The position numbers and the translations under genes were made by a program. From positions 1 through 55,540 of the forward strand of contig JACQWO010000007.1 of assembly GCA_016209225.1 (NCBI GenBank): 55,540 nucleotides of DNA. The letters run 5' to 3'. How positions within the stretch are numbered: the stretch's first letter is position 1; every line of letters starts with the position of its first letter. Shown piece after piece: positions 7,035 to 16,381 of the stretch. The stretch comes from Desulfobacterales bacterium. Its GTDB lineage: Bacteria; Desulfobacterota; UBA8473. The notes under the pieces are model-generated. The model saw only the letters and a list, made by a program, of their open reading frames with translations. It ran no database searches and was not told the origin of the DNA.

Positions 7035-7655
7035 ATGAAAAAAGATCTAACGATGGCGCAATATGGTTGGCTATTCGCGGCAGTCATCTGTGTTGCCCTG
7101 GTCATATCATTTCGTCCGCATACGACCGAACGAGTTATCCGCATCACCGGTCTCGTTCTTCAGCTGCTTGGTATTTGCATGGTATTTTTGGGCATATCCA
7201 AAATGAGAGCTCTCTTCGAGCTCCCATCGTTTGCAAGCAAGACAAAGGCTTTGCTTAGCAGGTTTCATGTTTTGCGGCGCCACGTCGTGAATTACGACGA
7301 TGGCGTTTCTACGGGTGGTTTAGTCTTCGGCGGTAGGGGCGAGGAGTACACAAGACATGGGCCGGGAGCGAACCTTACAAATGAGGCTCGCCTCGAAGCC
7401 CTTGAGAAAAACGTAACCTTGGTTGATAAACGTATCAGTCAGACGCGGAAAGAAATTGATGGCGAGCTTCAAAAGACAGCAGCTGCACTGAAACGGGAAG
7501 AGGATACTAGGAAAGCAGAGGAAAAAGCAATTCGAGAGAGGCTAAAGGCAACGGGAGTAGGCAGTGTTCACATCTCTTTGATCGGAGCATCATGGCTTGC
7601 TGTTGGGCTCATTCTCAGCACTGCCGCTATCGAGATCGCTGAGCTGCTCAAATGA
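7035..7655 (+). CDS. Hypothetical membrane protein with coiled coil
   Basis: 206 residues, no family recognised. Two N-terminal membrane segments (YGWLFAAVICVALVISF; VLQLLGICMVFLGI), a soluble middle, a charged coiled coil about residues 115-175 (RLEALEKNVTLVDKRISQTR; ALKREEDTRKAEEKAIRERL), and a C-terminal membrane helix (WLAVGLILSTAAIEIAELL). Start ATG has GAGGA upstream. A GTTAGGC string lies about 30 bases before the start and an attC-like site lies 130 bases after the stop, so it may be an integron cassette. Function unknown. Confidence 0.6.
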   Translation: MKKDLTMAQYGWLFAAVICVALVISFRPHTTERVIRITGLVLQLLGICMVFLGISKMRALFELPSFASKTKALLSRFHVLRRHVVNYDDGVSTGGLVFGGRGEEYTRHGPGANLTNEARLEALEKNVTLVDKRISQTRKEIDGELQKTAAALKREEDTRKAEEKAIRERLKATGVGSVHISLIGASWLAVGLILSTAAIEIAELLK

Positions 7656-7784
7656 CGCCAACCCAGTATTCTACTGCACTATGAGTGTCAAAAGTTGTAC
7701 TTTTGCCATCCTGTGAATTCAAACATACAGGGGGGCATGGGTGTCAGGCAATGACACGGGGCAGCAGACAACGTGAAAACCATT

Positions 7785-7843
7785 GCCCAACAAGGTATTC
7801 CAGCCGACCCCGTACCTCGGCGGCTGAATTCAATGATATTGGC
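7785..7843 (+). other. attC-like (59-base-element-like) site
   Basis: Begins GCCCAAC, matching the RYYYAAC inverse core, followed by AAGGTATTCCAGCCG, a central spacer, and CGGCTGAATTCAATG, giving an imperfect dyad with CAGCCG/CGGCTG in the stem. The 59-bp length suits an attC site. The right core reads ATTGGC instead of GTTRRRY, so it is degenerate. An integron-type integrase is encoded at the window's other end. Suggestive only. Confidence 0.35.
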
Positions 7844-7902
7844 ACCTAAGCCCTTTGCTCAGGCTCTCACAGTGCCTAATTTCAAGACTCACAAGGATCG
7901 GT

Positions 7903-9357
7903 ATGTTCGAACAAGCCTTCAAAAATATTGACGATGTGCTTAGGAAAGAAGCCGGTTGCACCACCGAACTCGACTACACCGAGCAGACCTCGTGGCTCCT
8001 GTTCCTGAAATACCTCGACGGGCTGGAGCAGGACAAGGCGCTGGAAGCCGAACTGTATGGCAAAAAATATGCCTTCATTCTCGACAAGCCGTATTGCTGG
8101 GAAAGCTGGGCAGCACCCAAAGGCCAAGACGGCACGCTCGACCACAACCGGGCCCTGACCGGCGACGACCTCCGCGACTTCGTCAATCAGAAGCTCTTTC
8201 CCTACCTGAGCGGCTTCACGCAGAAGGCCACCGGTCCCAACACCATCGAATACAAAATCGGGCAAATCTTTGGTGAGATCAAAGACAAGATCTCCAGCGG
8301 CTACAACCTGCGCGAGATCATCGACCATATTGACGAACTCAGCTTCCGCTCGCAGACCGAGAAATACGAGCTGTCGCACCTGTACGAAGCCAAGATCAGG
8401 AACATGGGCAACGCAGGCAGGAACGGCGGCGAATATTATACTCCACGCCCACTCATTCGCGCCATAGTGCAGGTGGTCAAGCCCCGCATCGGCGAGCGCA
8501 TCTATGACGGCGCTTGCGGTTCTGCTGGCTTTTTGTGCGAGTCGTTTGATTACATGAAATCCGGGAGGAAGCTCACCACCAAAGACCTCACCACGCTACA
8601 AACCCGCACCTTCTACGGCAAGGAAAAGAAATCCCTCGCCTACGTCATAGCGATCATGAACATGATCCTGCACGGCATCGATGCGCCGGATATCCTGCAC
8701 ACCAACACGCTTTCTGAGAATCTGGCCGATATTCAGGAAAAAGACCGCTTCGACGTGGTACTGGCCAATCCGCCTTTCGGCGGCAAGGAGCGCAAGGAGG
8801 TGCAGCAGAACTTCCCCATCCGCACAGGGGAGACCGCCTTCCTCTTCCTCCAGCACTTTATCAAGATGCTCAAGGCGGGTGGGCGAGGCGGCGTGGTCAT
8901 CAAGAACACCTTCCTCTCCAACACCGACAACGCATCCGTGAGCCTGCGGAAGCTCCTACTGGAAAGCTGCAACCTCCACACCGTGCTCGACTGCCCTGGT
9001 GGGGTATTTCAGGGTGCAGGTGTCAAAACGGTGGTGCTCTTCTTCGAGAAAGGTGCACCGACGAGAAAAGTTTGGTTTTACCAGCTCAACCCAGGCCGCA
9101 ACCTTGGCAAGACGAACCCGCTCAACGACGACGACCTTGCCGAGTTCGTGAAGCTGCAAAAGTCCTTCGCCGACTCGCCCAAGAGCTGGAGCGTGGATGC
9201 CAAGACCATTGACCAATCAACCTTCGACCTCTCAGTGAAGAATCCGAACGGCGGCAAGAAAGTCACCCACCGTACCCCTCAGGAGATCATGGATGAAATC
9301 GCCGCGCTGGATGCGGATAGTGCGGAGGTACTGAGGAATATCAGGGGGATACTATGA
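7903..9357 (+). CDS. hsdM: Type I restriction-modification DNA methyltransferase subunit
   Basis: 484 residues. The N-terminal helical HsdM domain is at about 1-130; the N6-adenine methylase core has the SAM motif YDGACGSAGFL and the catalytic motif NPPFGG. ATG at 7903 is chosen for the AAGGA just upstream and because MFEQAFKNIDDVLRKEAG is the usual HsdM start. Its end overlaps hsdS by 4 bases. It should methylate the host recognition site with HsdS. Codon use is more G+C-rich than the surrounding genes, pointing to acquisition. Confidence 0.93.
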   Translation: MFEQAFKNIDDVLRKEAGCTTELDYTEQTSWLLFLKYLDGLEQDKALEAELYGKKYAFILDKPYCWESWAAPKGQDGTLDHNRALTGDDLRDFVNQKLFPYLSGFTQKATGPNTIEYKIGQIFGEIKDKISSGYNLREIIDHIDELSFRSQTEKYELSHLYEAKIRNMGNAGRNGGEYYTPRPLIRAIVQVVKPRIGERIYDGACGSAGFLCESFDYMKSGRKLTTKDLTTLQTRTFYGKEKKSLAYVIAIMNMILHGIDAPDILHTNTLSENLADIQEKDRFDVVLANPPFGGKERKEVQQNFPIRTGETAFLFLQHFIKMLKAGGRGGVVIKNTFLSNTDNASVSLRKLLLESCNLHTVLDCPGGVFQGAGVKTVVLFFEKGAPTRKVWFYQLNPGRNLGKTNPLNDDDLAEFVKLQKSFADSPKSWSVDAKTIDQSTFDLSVKNPNGGKKVTHRTPQEIMDEIAALDADSAEVLRNIRGIL

Positions 9358-10469
9358 AAGCGGGGTGGAAGACAAAAACGCTCGGCGATGTAGCGGAAGT
9401 GATTGCTGGTCAGTCACCTGAAGGCTCGTTCTACAACAATTCCGGCGATGGCCTGCCGTTTTATCAAGGAAAGAAGGAGTTCGAAGAAAGGTTTATACGC
9501 CCGCCGACGACATGGACGAGCCGGATTACAAAGGTCGCTCTTGAAGGTGATGTGCTAATATCCGTCCGAGCGCCGGTTGGCCCAGTGAACTTTGCGACAG
9601 AGAAATCCTGCATAGGACGAGGCTTGGCGGCAATTCGTAGCGGCGGCAGTCTAGACAGAAACTTTCTCTTCTACTTCCTGTTATCGGAGCAGGACGAAAT
9701 CAGCGGCACTGAGGGAGCGGTCTTTGCATCAATTAACAAAGCCGAAATCCAGAAAATTAAGATCGTCGTTCCCCCACTTCCCGAACAACAGCGCATCGTC
9801 CGCCTACTCGACGAAGCGTTCGAGGGCATCGCTACCGCCAAAGCCAACACCGAAAAGAACCTCCAAAACGCCAGCGCTCTGTTCGAAAGCCATCTTCAAT
9901 CCGTCTTCACCCAGCGCAGCGAGGGGTGGGTGGAGATGACGCTCGACAAGCTCTCGACGAATCTGGACAGCAAGCGAGTGCCCATCACGAAGAGCGACCG
10001 GACAAGCGGGGATTATCCCTACTACGGCGCGTCGGGCATTGTCGATTACGTGGCCGACTACATTTTTGAAGGTGACACGCTGCTAGTTTCAGAAGATGGC
10101 GCAAACTTGCTGGCAAGATCGACACCCATCGCATTCTCCGTATCCGGTAAATACTGGGTGAACAATCACGCCCACATTTTGAAGTTCGTGAACATGGCGA
10201 CCCAGAGATTCGTCGAGTTCCACTTGGAGAGCATCAAGCTGGACGAGTATATCAGAGGCGCTGCCCAGCCGAAGCTAACCCAAGCGGCTCTGAACTCGAT
10301 TCCGATCCCGATTCCGAAATCGGTCGAAGAGCAAGCAAAGATTGTGGAGAGCATTCAAACACTATCCGAAGAAACCCAACGCCTCGAATCCATCTACCAG
10401 AAGAAGCTCGCCGCGCTGGAGGCGTTGAAGAAGTCTCTGCTAAACCAAGCCTTCAATGGGGAGTTATAG
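9354..10469 (+). CDS. hsdS: Type I restriction-modification specificity subunit
   Basis: 371 residues with two target-recognition domains (about 1-150 and 190-340), each followed by a conserved helical spacer: PPLPEQQRIVRLLDEAFEGI and the C-terminal VEEQAKIVESIQTLSEETQ. GWKTKTLGDVAEVIAGQSP is a typical TRD opening. It chooses the bipartite DNA sequence for HsdM and HsdR. The start overlaps the hsdM stop (ATGA), so translation is coupled. Length is near the family norm. Confidence 0.92.
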   Translation: MKAGWKTKTLGDVAEVIAGQSPEGSFYNNSGDGLPFYQGKKEFEERFIRPPTTWTSRITKVALEGDVLISVRAPVGPVNFATEKSCIGRGLAAIRSGGSLDRNFLFYFLLSEQDEISGTEGAVFASINKAEIQKIKIVVPPLPEQQRIVRLLDEAFEGIATAKANTEKNLQNASALFESHLQSVFTQRSEGWVEMTLDKLSTNLDSKRVPITKSDRTSGDYPYYGASGIVDYVADYIFEGDTLLVSEDGANLLARSTPIAFSVSGKYWVNNHAHILKFVNMATQRFVEFHLESIKLDEYIRGAAQPKLTQAALNSIPIPIPKSVEEQAKIVESIQTLSEETQRLESIYQKKLAALEALKKSLLNQAFNGEL

Positions 10470-10478
10470 GAGTACACC

Positions 10479-10869
10479 ATGAAAAAAGAAGGTAAACTCC
10501 AGATTCGTAGCAGCACCGCCGAGTTCCTGATCTTCACCCGGCAGTCGGGCGAGGACGGCATCGAAGTCCGAGTGGCGGATGAAACCGTCTGGCTGACGCA
10601 ACCCCTTATTGCGGAGTTGTTTCAGACAACCGTGCCCAATATCAGCATGCATCTGCGCAGCATATATGAGACGGGGGAGTTGACGGCAGAGGCAACTCTT
10701 AAGAATTTCTTAACGGTTCGACAGGAAGGCGCACGGCAAGGTCAGGCAGGAGGTCGCCAAGGCCTTTGCCGAGAGCGAGTTTGAAAAATACCGGATCGTG
10801 CAGGATCGGCTGTTTGAGTCAGACTTTGATCGTCATATCAAAAAACTGCTGGAAGAAGGCAAGGAATAG
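10479..10869 (+). pseudogene. rhuM family gene with internal deletion
   Basis: The first part (MKKEGKLQIRSSTAEFLIFT..., DETVWLTQPLIAELFQTTVP, ATLKNFLTVRQEG) is the N-terminus of RhuM/virulence-protein-like genes, which often sit inside type I R-M operons. After about 85 residues it jumps to the C-terminus in another frame (KVRQEVAKAFAESEFEKYR then IVQDRLFESDFDRHIKKLL), ending with TAG at 10867-10869. Roughly 200 residues are missing. It lies between hsdS and hsdR without disturbing either. The remaining reading frame is unlikely to be functional. Confidence 0.8.
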
Positions 10870-10871
10870 CC

Positions 10872-13265
10872 ATGAACGAAGCCGAAACCAAAGCTGAACA
10901 TATTGATCCAGCGCTTAAAGCGTCTGGTTGGGGCGTTAACGAGGGCAGCAAAGTTCTGCGCGAATACTATTTCACGCAAGGTCGCCTCGAGGGCCACGGG
11001 CGTCGTGGCAAGCCGCTTAAAGCTGATTATGTGTTGGTCTATCGCAACCACAAATTGGCTGTGATCGAAGCCAAAGCGTGGGATGAAGAGCTAACCGAGG
11101 GGGTAGCACAGGCCAAGAACTACGCTGACAAACTCGCCATCCGTTACACTTATGCCACCAACGGGCAGGGCATCTACGGCATCGACATGAAGACCGGCAA
11201 GGAGAGCGACTTGCAGCGTTATCCCACGCCGTACGAACTCTGGAACATGACCTTTGCCAAGCAGAATGCATGGCGTGACCGCTTTTCCGACGTTCCGTTC
11301 GAGGACAAGGGCGGTTCTCATCCGAGCCGCTACTATCAGGAGATCGCCGTTGAGCAGGTGATGGAGGCCATCGCGGAGAACCGACAGCGTATCCTGCTCA
11401 CGCTTGCCACTGGGACGGGCAAGACCTTCATCGCGTTTCAGATTGCCTGGAAACTTTTCTATACCAGATGGAACCTGAGCCGTGAACCATCGCGCCGCCC
11501 GCGTATCCTTTTTCTTGCCGACCGTAACTTCCTTGCTAACCAGGCTTACAACGTTTTCTCCGCCTTCCCTGAGGATGCGCTGGTACGGATCGAGCCGGAT
11601 TCTATTCGGCAAAGAGGTAGAGTACCCACAAACGGCAGCATCTTCTTCACCATCTTCCAGACCTTCATGAGTGGGCAGTCGAAGGATGGCACGCCGTTGC
11701 CCTATTTCGGCGAATACCCGCCAGACTTCTTTGACTTCATCGTTATTGACGAGTGTCACCGTGGCGGCGCAAACGACGAGAGCAACTGGCGTGGCATTCT
11801 GGAATACTTCGCCCCTGCTGTACAGATGGGCATGACCGCTACGCCCAGGCGCAAGGACAACGTGGACACCTACGCCTACTTCGGCGAGCCGGTCTACATC
11901 TACTCGCTAAAGGAAGGCATCAACGACGGGTTCCTCACGCCGTTCAAGGTTCGGCAAATATCGACCACGCTGGATGAATACGTTTATACCCCCGATGACC
12001 GCGTGATGGAGGGAGAGGTTCAATACGGAAAGATTTATCAGGAAACGGACTTCAACAAGATCATCGAGATCAAGGAACGGGAAGCTCACCGCGTGAAGCT
12101 GTTCATGGAGCAGATCAATCAGAACGAGAAGATGCTGGTGTTCTGTGCCACGCAGGATCACGCGCTGGCCGTGCGCGACCTGATCAACCAGATGAAGACC
12201 AGCAAAAACCCGAGCTACTGCCAGCGGGTCACAGCCAACGACGGGGCGCTCGGCGAGCAGCACTTGCGTTCCTTTCAGGACAACGAGAAGACGATCCCGA
12301 CGATTCTGACCACATCGCAAAAGCTAGCAACCGGCGTGGACGCACGCAATATCCGCAATATCGTTCTCATGCGCCCGATCAACTCCATCATTGAGTTCAA
12401 GCAGATCATCGGGCGCGGCACGCGGCTATACGACGGGAAGGACTACTTCACGATCTACGACTTCGTGAAGGCGCATCATCATTTCAGCGATCCGGAGTGG
12501 GATGGGGAGCCGATCGAACCGGAGGAACCTAATGTGTGTCCGAAATGCGGTTGTCGACCCTGTGAGTGTGAAAAGCAGCCGCCGCAACCTTGTCCCGTGT
12601 GCGGTCAAAGGCCGTGTGTCTGCGAAAAGGAGCCATGCCCGAAATGCGGCCAACGTCCCTGTGTGTGCAAGAAAAAGGCTAAGGTGAAACTCTCCGACGG
12701 CAAGGAGCGGACAATTCAGCACATGATGGTGACGAGCTTCTGGCATCCTGACGGCACACCCATATCGGCGCAGCAGTTCATGGAAATGCTCTTTGGCAAG
12801 CTGCCGGAGTTCTTTAAGAATGAAGAGGAACTGCGCTCATTGTGGAGTGCGCCTGATACGCGCAAGAGGCTGCTGGAGGGGCTCGCTGAAAAGGGCTTTG
12901 GTAAAGATCAACTGGGCGAAATGCAGAAGATCATCGACGCGGAGAAGAGCGACCTGTTCGACGTGCTGGCCCATATTGCCTATGCCCTGCCCCCGCTCAC
13001 CCGCGAAGAACGAGCTGCCAAGGCCAAAGTCATTATCAGCACGCACTTCAACAGCAAGCAGCAGGTTTTTCTCGATTTTGTGTTGTCCCACTATGTAAGC
13101 GTCGGTGTGGAAGAACTCGATCAGAGCAAACTTACCCCATTGCTGCGTCTGAAATATCACGATTCGATTGCCGATGCCGTGGCTGATCTTGGCAAGCCGG
13201 AGGAGATTAGCAAGGTATTCGTGGGCTTCCAGAAGTACCTGTATCAACCGCAAATGGCGGCCTGA
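10872..13265 (+). CDS. hsdR: Type I restriction endonuclease subunit with Cys-rich triple repeat
   Basis: 797 residues. The N-terminal nuclease domain has the PD-(D/E)xK pattern (KADYVLVYRNHKLAVIEAKA). The translocase has Walker A ATGTGKT and DECH (IDECHRGGANDESNWRGILE). A C-terminal EcoEI-like domain closes it. Residues about 555-603 carry three copies of CPxCGxRPCxCEK (CPKCGCRPCECEK, CPVCGQRPCVCEK, CPKCGQRPCVCKK), 12 cysteines that look metal-binding. With HsdM and HsdS it should cut unmodified foreign DNA. Start follows the rhuM relic by 2 bases. Confidence 0.92.
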   Translation: MNEAETKAEHIDPALKASGWGVNEGSKVLREYYFTQGRLEGHGRRGKPLKADYVLVYRNHKLAVIEAKAWDEELTEGVAQAKNYADKLAIRYTYATNGQGIYGIDMKTGKESDLQRYPTPYELWNMTFAKQNAWRDRFSDVPFEDKGGSHPSRYYQEIAVEQVMEAIAENRQRILLTLATGTGKTFIAFQIAWKLFYTRWNLSREPSRRPRILFLADRNFLANQAYNVFSAFPEDALVRIEPDSIRQRGRVPTNGSIFFTIFQTFMSGQSKDGTPLPYFGEYPPDFFDFIVIDECHRGGANDESNWRGILEYFAPAVQMGMTATPRRKDNVDTYAYFGEPVYIYSLKEGINDGFLTPFKVRQISTTLDEYVYTPDDRVMEGEVQYGKIYQETDFNKIIEIKEREAHRVKLFMEQINQNEKMLVFCATQDHALAVRDLINQMKTSKNPSYCQRVTANDGALGEQHLRSFQDNEKTIPTILTTSQKLATGVDARNIRNIVLMRPINSIIEFKQIIGRGTRLYDGKDYFTIYDFVKAHHHFSDPEWDGEPIEPEEPNVCPKCGCRPCECEKQPPQPCPVCGQRPCVCEKEPCPKCGQRPCVCKKKAKVKLSDGKERTIQHMMVTSFWHPDGTPISAQQFMEMLFGKLPEFFKNEEELRSLWSAPDTRKRLLEGLAEKGFGKDQLGEMQKIIDAEKSDLFDVLAHIAYALPPLTREERAAKAKVIISTHFNSKQQVFLDFVLSHYVSVGVEELDQSKLTPLLRLKYHDSIADAVADLGKPEEISKVFVGFQKYLYQPQMAA

Positions 13266-13372
13266 TTATATCAGAAGGCCGAGGTTAATAGGGTACTTGG
13301 GGATGTTGTTTCTAATTAAAGGTGTACTTCTTCAAAACTCTCTCTTATTCCAAGGGAAGTGCCCTATCTCGC

Positions 13373-14494
13373 CTAATCAAGTCGCTTCCTGAAACGCCCG
13401 ACAGCCCCTGCAAAGACAACCAATCCGAGGATGGTCAATGCCGCAAATTCGGGCCAGAGAACACCCATACCTACCCCTTTTAAGAAAACCCCTCTTATGA
13501 TGACCAGGAAATACCTTAAGGGATTCACGTAAGTCAACCATTGCACCACAACAGGCATGTTGGCAATAGGGAAGACAAAACCGCTGAGCATGAAAAAGGG
13601 AAGGATGAAGAAGAAGGTGGTCATCATGGCCTGCTGCTGGGTAGAGGAGATGGTGGATATAAAAAGCCCGATACCCAGTGTGCTTAAAAGGAAAATACAG
13701 GCGGCAGCGAAGAGAAGGATGAGACTACCGGCTATGGGGATACTGAACCATAAAATAGCAAAGGGGAGCACCACGACCATCTGACCAAGAGAAATGATGA
13801 TATAGGGGATGGTTTTACCCACAATAAGCTCAATAGGTTTCACCGGCGTGACGATCAACTGTTCCATTGTTCCTGCCTCTTTTTCCCTGATTATGGCCAT
13901 CGAGGTAAAGAGCAAGGAAATCAGCATGATCAGAAAAGCCACAATACCAGGCACAAAGAAGTTCTGGCTGTCAAGGTTTGGATTATACCATGCCCTGATT
14001 CTGGCATCTATCTTTCCATAATTCAACTGCTGCGGATACAGTTCTCTGATTAATTCCCGATTAAGCCTGTCGAGAACCAACGATGTATAGGCAATCCGTA
14101 CAGATGCCATATTGCTCATGCTGCCATCGACTAATATCTGAACATCTGCTGTCTCACCTTTTCTAATGCGCCGGCTAAAATCGGGGCCTACCTTAATACC
14201 AAGATCTACTTTCCCTTTAAGGAGTAATTCTTCCAATTCACGGTGGTCCCTTGATAAATGGGTAATTCTAAAGACCTTATTGGCATTGAAAGCATCGACC
14301 AGCATACGGCTTTCATGTGTGCGCGACTGGTCAAAAAAAGCGACCCGTATATCTCTGATGTCGTAATTAACAACATAACCAAAAACCAATAATTGTACGA
14401 TGGGCGAGATAATTAGTATAGGCCGGTTCTTCTTGTCTCTAAAAAGCTGAATGAACTCCTTGCGGATCAGTTCACGAATTCGAAGCCACTTCAT
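13373..14494 (-). CDS. ABC-2 type permease (YhhJ-like)
   Basis: 373 residues. Topology is typical of ABC-2 exporters: an N-terminal helix (RPILIISPIVQLLVFGYVV), a large extracytoplasmic domain to about residue 170, then five C-terminal helices. EKEAGTMEQLIVTPVKPIEL is the conserved cytoplasmic motif. It pairs with the similar permease upstream (1-base gap) and two ATPases to export an unknown substrate. Last gene of a five-gene operon. Confidence 0.9.
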   Translation of the reverse strand: MKWLRIRELIRKEFIQLFRDKKNRPILIISPIVQLLVFGYVVNYDIRDIRVAFFDQSRTHESRMLVDAFNANKVFRITHLSRDHRELEELLLKGKVDLGIKVGPDFSRRIRKGETADVQILVDGSMSNMASVRIAYTSLVLDRLNRELIRELYPQQLNYGKIDARIRAWYNPNLDSQNFFVPGIVAFLIMLISLLFTSMAIIREKEAGTMEQLIVTPVKPIELIVGKTIPYIIISLGQMVVVLPFAILWFSIPIAGSLILLFAAACIFLLSTLGIGLFISTISSTQQQAMMTTFFFILPFFMLSGFVFPIANMPVVVQWLTYVNPLRYFLVIIRGVFLKGVGMGVLWPEFAALTILGLVVFAGAVGRFRKRLD

Positions 14495-14495
14495 G

Positions 14496-15629
14496 TTACA
14501 TACCTTCCCTTTTCAGTATAACAAGATTTGCTATGGCCAGAGCAATGAACATGCTCATCAGAACCAGATAACTAGGCCACAGGTATATGAACCCAAGATT
14601 TCTTAAATATATTCCGCTCAGGATGTCTATATAATAGGTAGCCGGGACAATGTAAGTCACGAGCTTTAGGGCTTTGGGCATGTTAACCACTGGAAAGACA
14701 AAATTAGAAAGTAGTAGTGAAGGAAGGTATGTAATCAGGACAGCAACCTGATTCGCAACCAGTTGTGATTTTGTAACGACTGAGATTAGCAACCCGAGCG
14801 TAAGGGCAACAGCAAGATAGATAGAAGATGCTATAATCATGAGCCAGAAACTAGCTTTCATGACCACTCCGAACAAGACCTGTCCCATAAAAATCGCCAC
14901 CAGGACATCGGTGAGCGCAATCAGAAAATAGGGAATGGACTTACCTAGCAGAAATTCCCCTGCCTTTATGGGTAGGGATCGGATCGTTTCCATCGTCCCG
15001 TTTTCGTACTCCCGTGCAATGACAAGAGAGGTTAACATGGCGCCTACAATCATAATGATAATAGCTATCATACCAGGGATAATGAAGTTCCGGCTCTCAA
15101 GGTTTTCGTTGAACCAGACCCTGACGAGGCCTTCAAGAGGTGGTTTGATTTTTTCCAAACCCTCACGATTGAGAAAATCCAGCAGAAGTTGCTTGTTATA
15201 TGTTTCGATGAAAGCAGTAATATATCCCCTTGATATGCCGCCAAAATTGGGGTCGCTACCGTCAAGAATCACCTGCAATGGCGCTTCTCGGTTTGCCCTA
15301 ATATTTCTAGTCCACCCCGGGGGAATAATAACAGCCAATTTCACACGGCTGTGGTCCATGTATTCTGTTACAGCCTTAGTATCCGCGAGATGGGCAACAA
15401 TATTAAAATAGGGAGAGGCATCGAGGCGGCGTATAAGGTCGCGGCTCAGGTCTGTCTTTTCGTGATCCACAACAACGGTACCTATATTGTTTACGTCCAG
15501 GCTTAAGGCATAACCGAACAGGAGGATCAAAAGCAGGGGGATCGCAAATGCCAGATACAGGCTCCTGAAGTCCCTGATCAGGTGGTATATCTCTTTGCGT
15601 GTAATGGCCTGAATCTTTAAAGGGTTCAA
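14496..15629 (-). CDS. ABC-2 type permease
   Basis: 377 residues, same layout as the next gene: one N-terminal helix (YLAFAIPLLLILLFGYALS), an extracytoplasmic domain, and five helices after about 175. REYENGTMETIRSLPIKAGE is the ABC-2 signature loop. Its ATG overlaps the stop of the ATPase gene (ATGA). The two permeases probably form a heterodimer fed by the HlyD-like adaptor, as in YhiI/RbbA/YhhJ systems. Substrate unknown; drugs or lipids are possible. Confidence 0.9.
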   Translation of the reverse strand: MNPLKIQAITRKEIYHLIRDFRSLYLAFAIPLLLILLFGYALSLDVNNIGTVVVDHEKTDLSRDLIRRLDASPYFNIVAHLADTKAVTEYMDHSRVKLAVIIPPGWTRNIRANREAPLQVILDGSDPNFGGISRGYITAFIETYNKQLLLDFLNREGLEKIKPPLEGLVRVWFNENLESRNFIIPGMIAIIIMIVGAMLTSLVIAREYENGTMETIRSLPIKAGEFLLGKSIPYFLIALTDVLVAIFMGQVLFGVVMKASFWLMIIASSIYLAVALTLGLLISVVTKSQLVANQVAVLITYLPSLLLSNFVFPVVNMPKALKLVTYIVPATYYIDILSGIYLRNLGFIYLWPSYLVLMSMFIALAIANLVILKREGM

Positions 15630-16381
15630 TGGTTTTCCCAGGACATCAATGTGATAAAGGCATCGTTTAAGTCTGCCTCAGGGCGATCTGGACATGCCTC
15701 TCTAATAATCTTCGCCGGACTGCCCGTGGCGACTATTATCCCTTCATTGATCATCACGATTCGCTGGCAATGACGGGCATCATCCATGTAGTGGGTAGTA
15801 ACAAAGACCGTGATCCCCTCCCCTGCCAGTTGACCTATGAATATCCAGAAGTGCTGCCTTGTAATGGGATCAACCCCTGAGGTTGGTTCATCGAGGAAGA
15901 GGATGTCAGGACGATGAAGCAGGGAACAACCCAGAGCGAGCCGCTGGCGCAATCCGGGTGGCAGTTCCCTGGCATACCGGTGCCGCACCTCCTGGAGCCG
16001 GACCATATCCATGATCCATTCAATCCGCTCTTTCCACTGGTCCTGCGGTACGTTGTATATTCCGAGATAAAAACGGAGATTTTCGAGGGAATTCAGATCT
16101 TCATAAAGGGAAAATTTCTGGGACATGTAACCTATAGACTGTTTTATTTCTTCGGATTCGGTAAAAATATCATGTCCTGCCACCATTCCCTCACCAGATG
16201 TTGGAGTGATTATGCCGCAGAGCATCCGGATAGTAGTTGATTTGCCTGAACCATTGGGGCCAAGGAAACCGAAGATTTCTCCTTTCTTTACGGAAAAGGA
16301 GATCCTATCAACAGCAACAAATTGTCCAAACCGCTTTTCGAGGTCTTTTACAACGATGGCATCAGAGTTTGAAGTTATCAT
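15626..16381 (-). CDS. ABC transporter ATP-binding protein
   Basis: 251 residues. Walker A GPNGSGKST, signature LPPGLRQRLALG and Walker B ILFLDEPTSGVDP are all present, followed by the H-loop (VTTHYMD). It energises the two ABC-2 permeases. The gene overlaps the upstream ATPase gene by 20 bases. The signature has LPPG instead of LSGG, common among ABC-2 drug and lipid exporters. Confidence 0.92.
   Translation of the reverse strand: MITSNSDAIVVKDLEKRFGQFVAVDRISFSVKKGEIFGFLGPNGSGKSTTIRMLCGIITPTSGEGMVAGHDIFTESEEIKQSIGYMSQKFSLYEDLNSLENLRFYLGIYNVPQDQWKERIEWIMDMVRLQEVRHRYARELPPGLRQRLALGCSLLHRPDILFLDEPTSGVDPITRQHFWIFIGQLAGEGITVFVTTHYMDDARHCQRIVMINEGIIVATGSPAKIIREACPDRPEADLNDAFITLMSWENH

Noticed and set aside
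7882-9266. Long antisense ORFs in hsdM
   Set aside because: High-GC codon bias creates long open antisense frames; the sense strand has all methylase motifs.
10600-10869. Possible recoding or Sec readthrough in rhuM
   Set aside because: The break is a frame change with about 200 residues missing, not an in-frame TGA at a Cys position.
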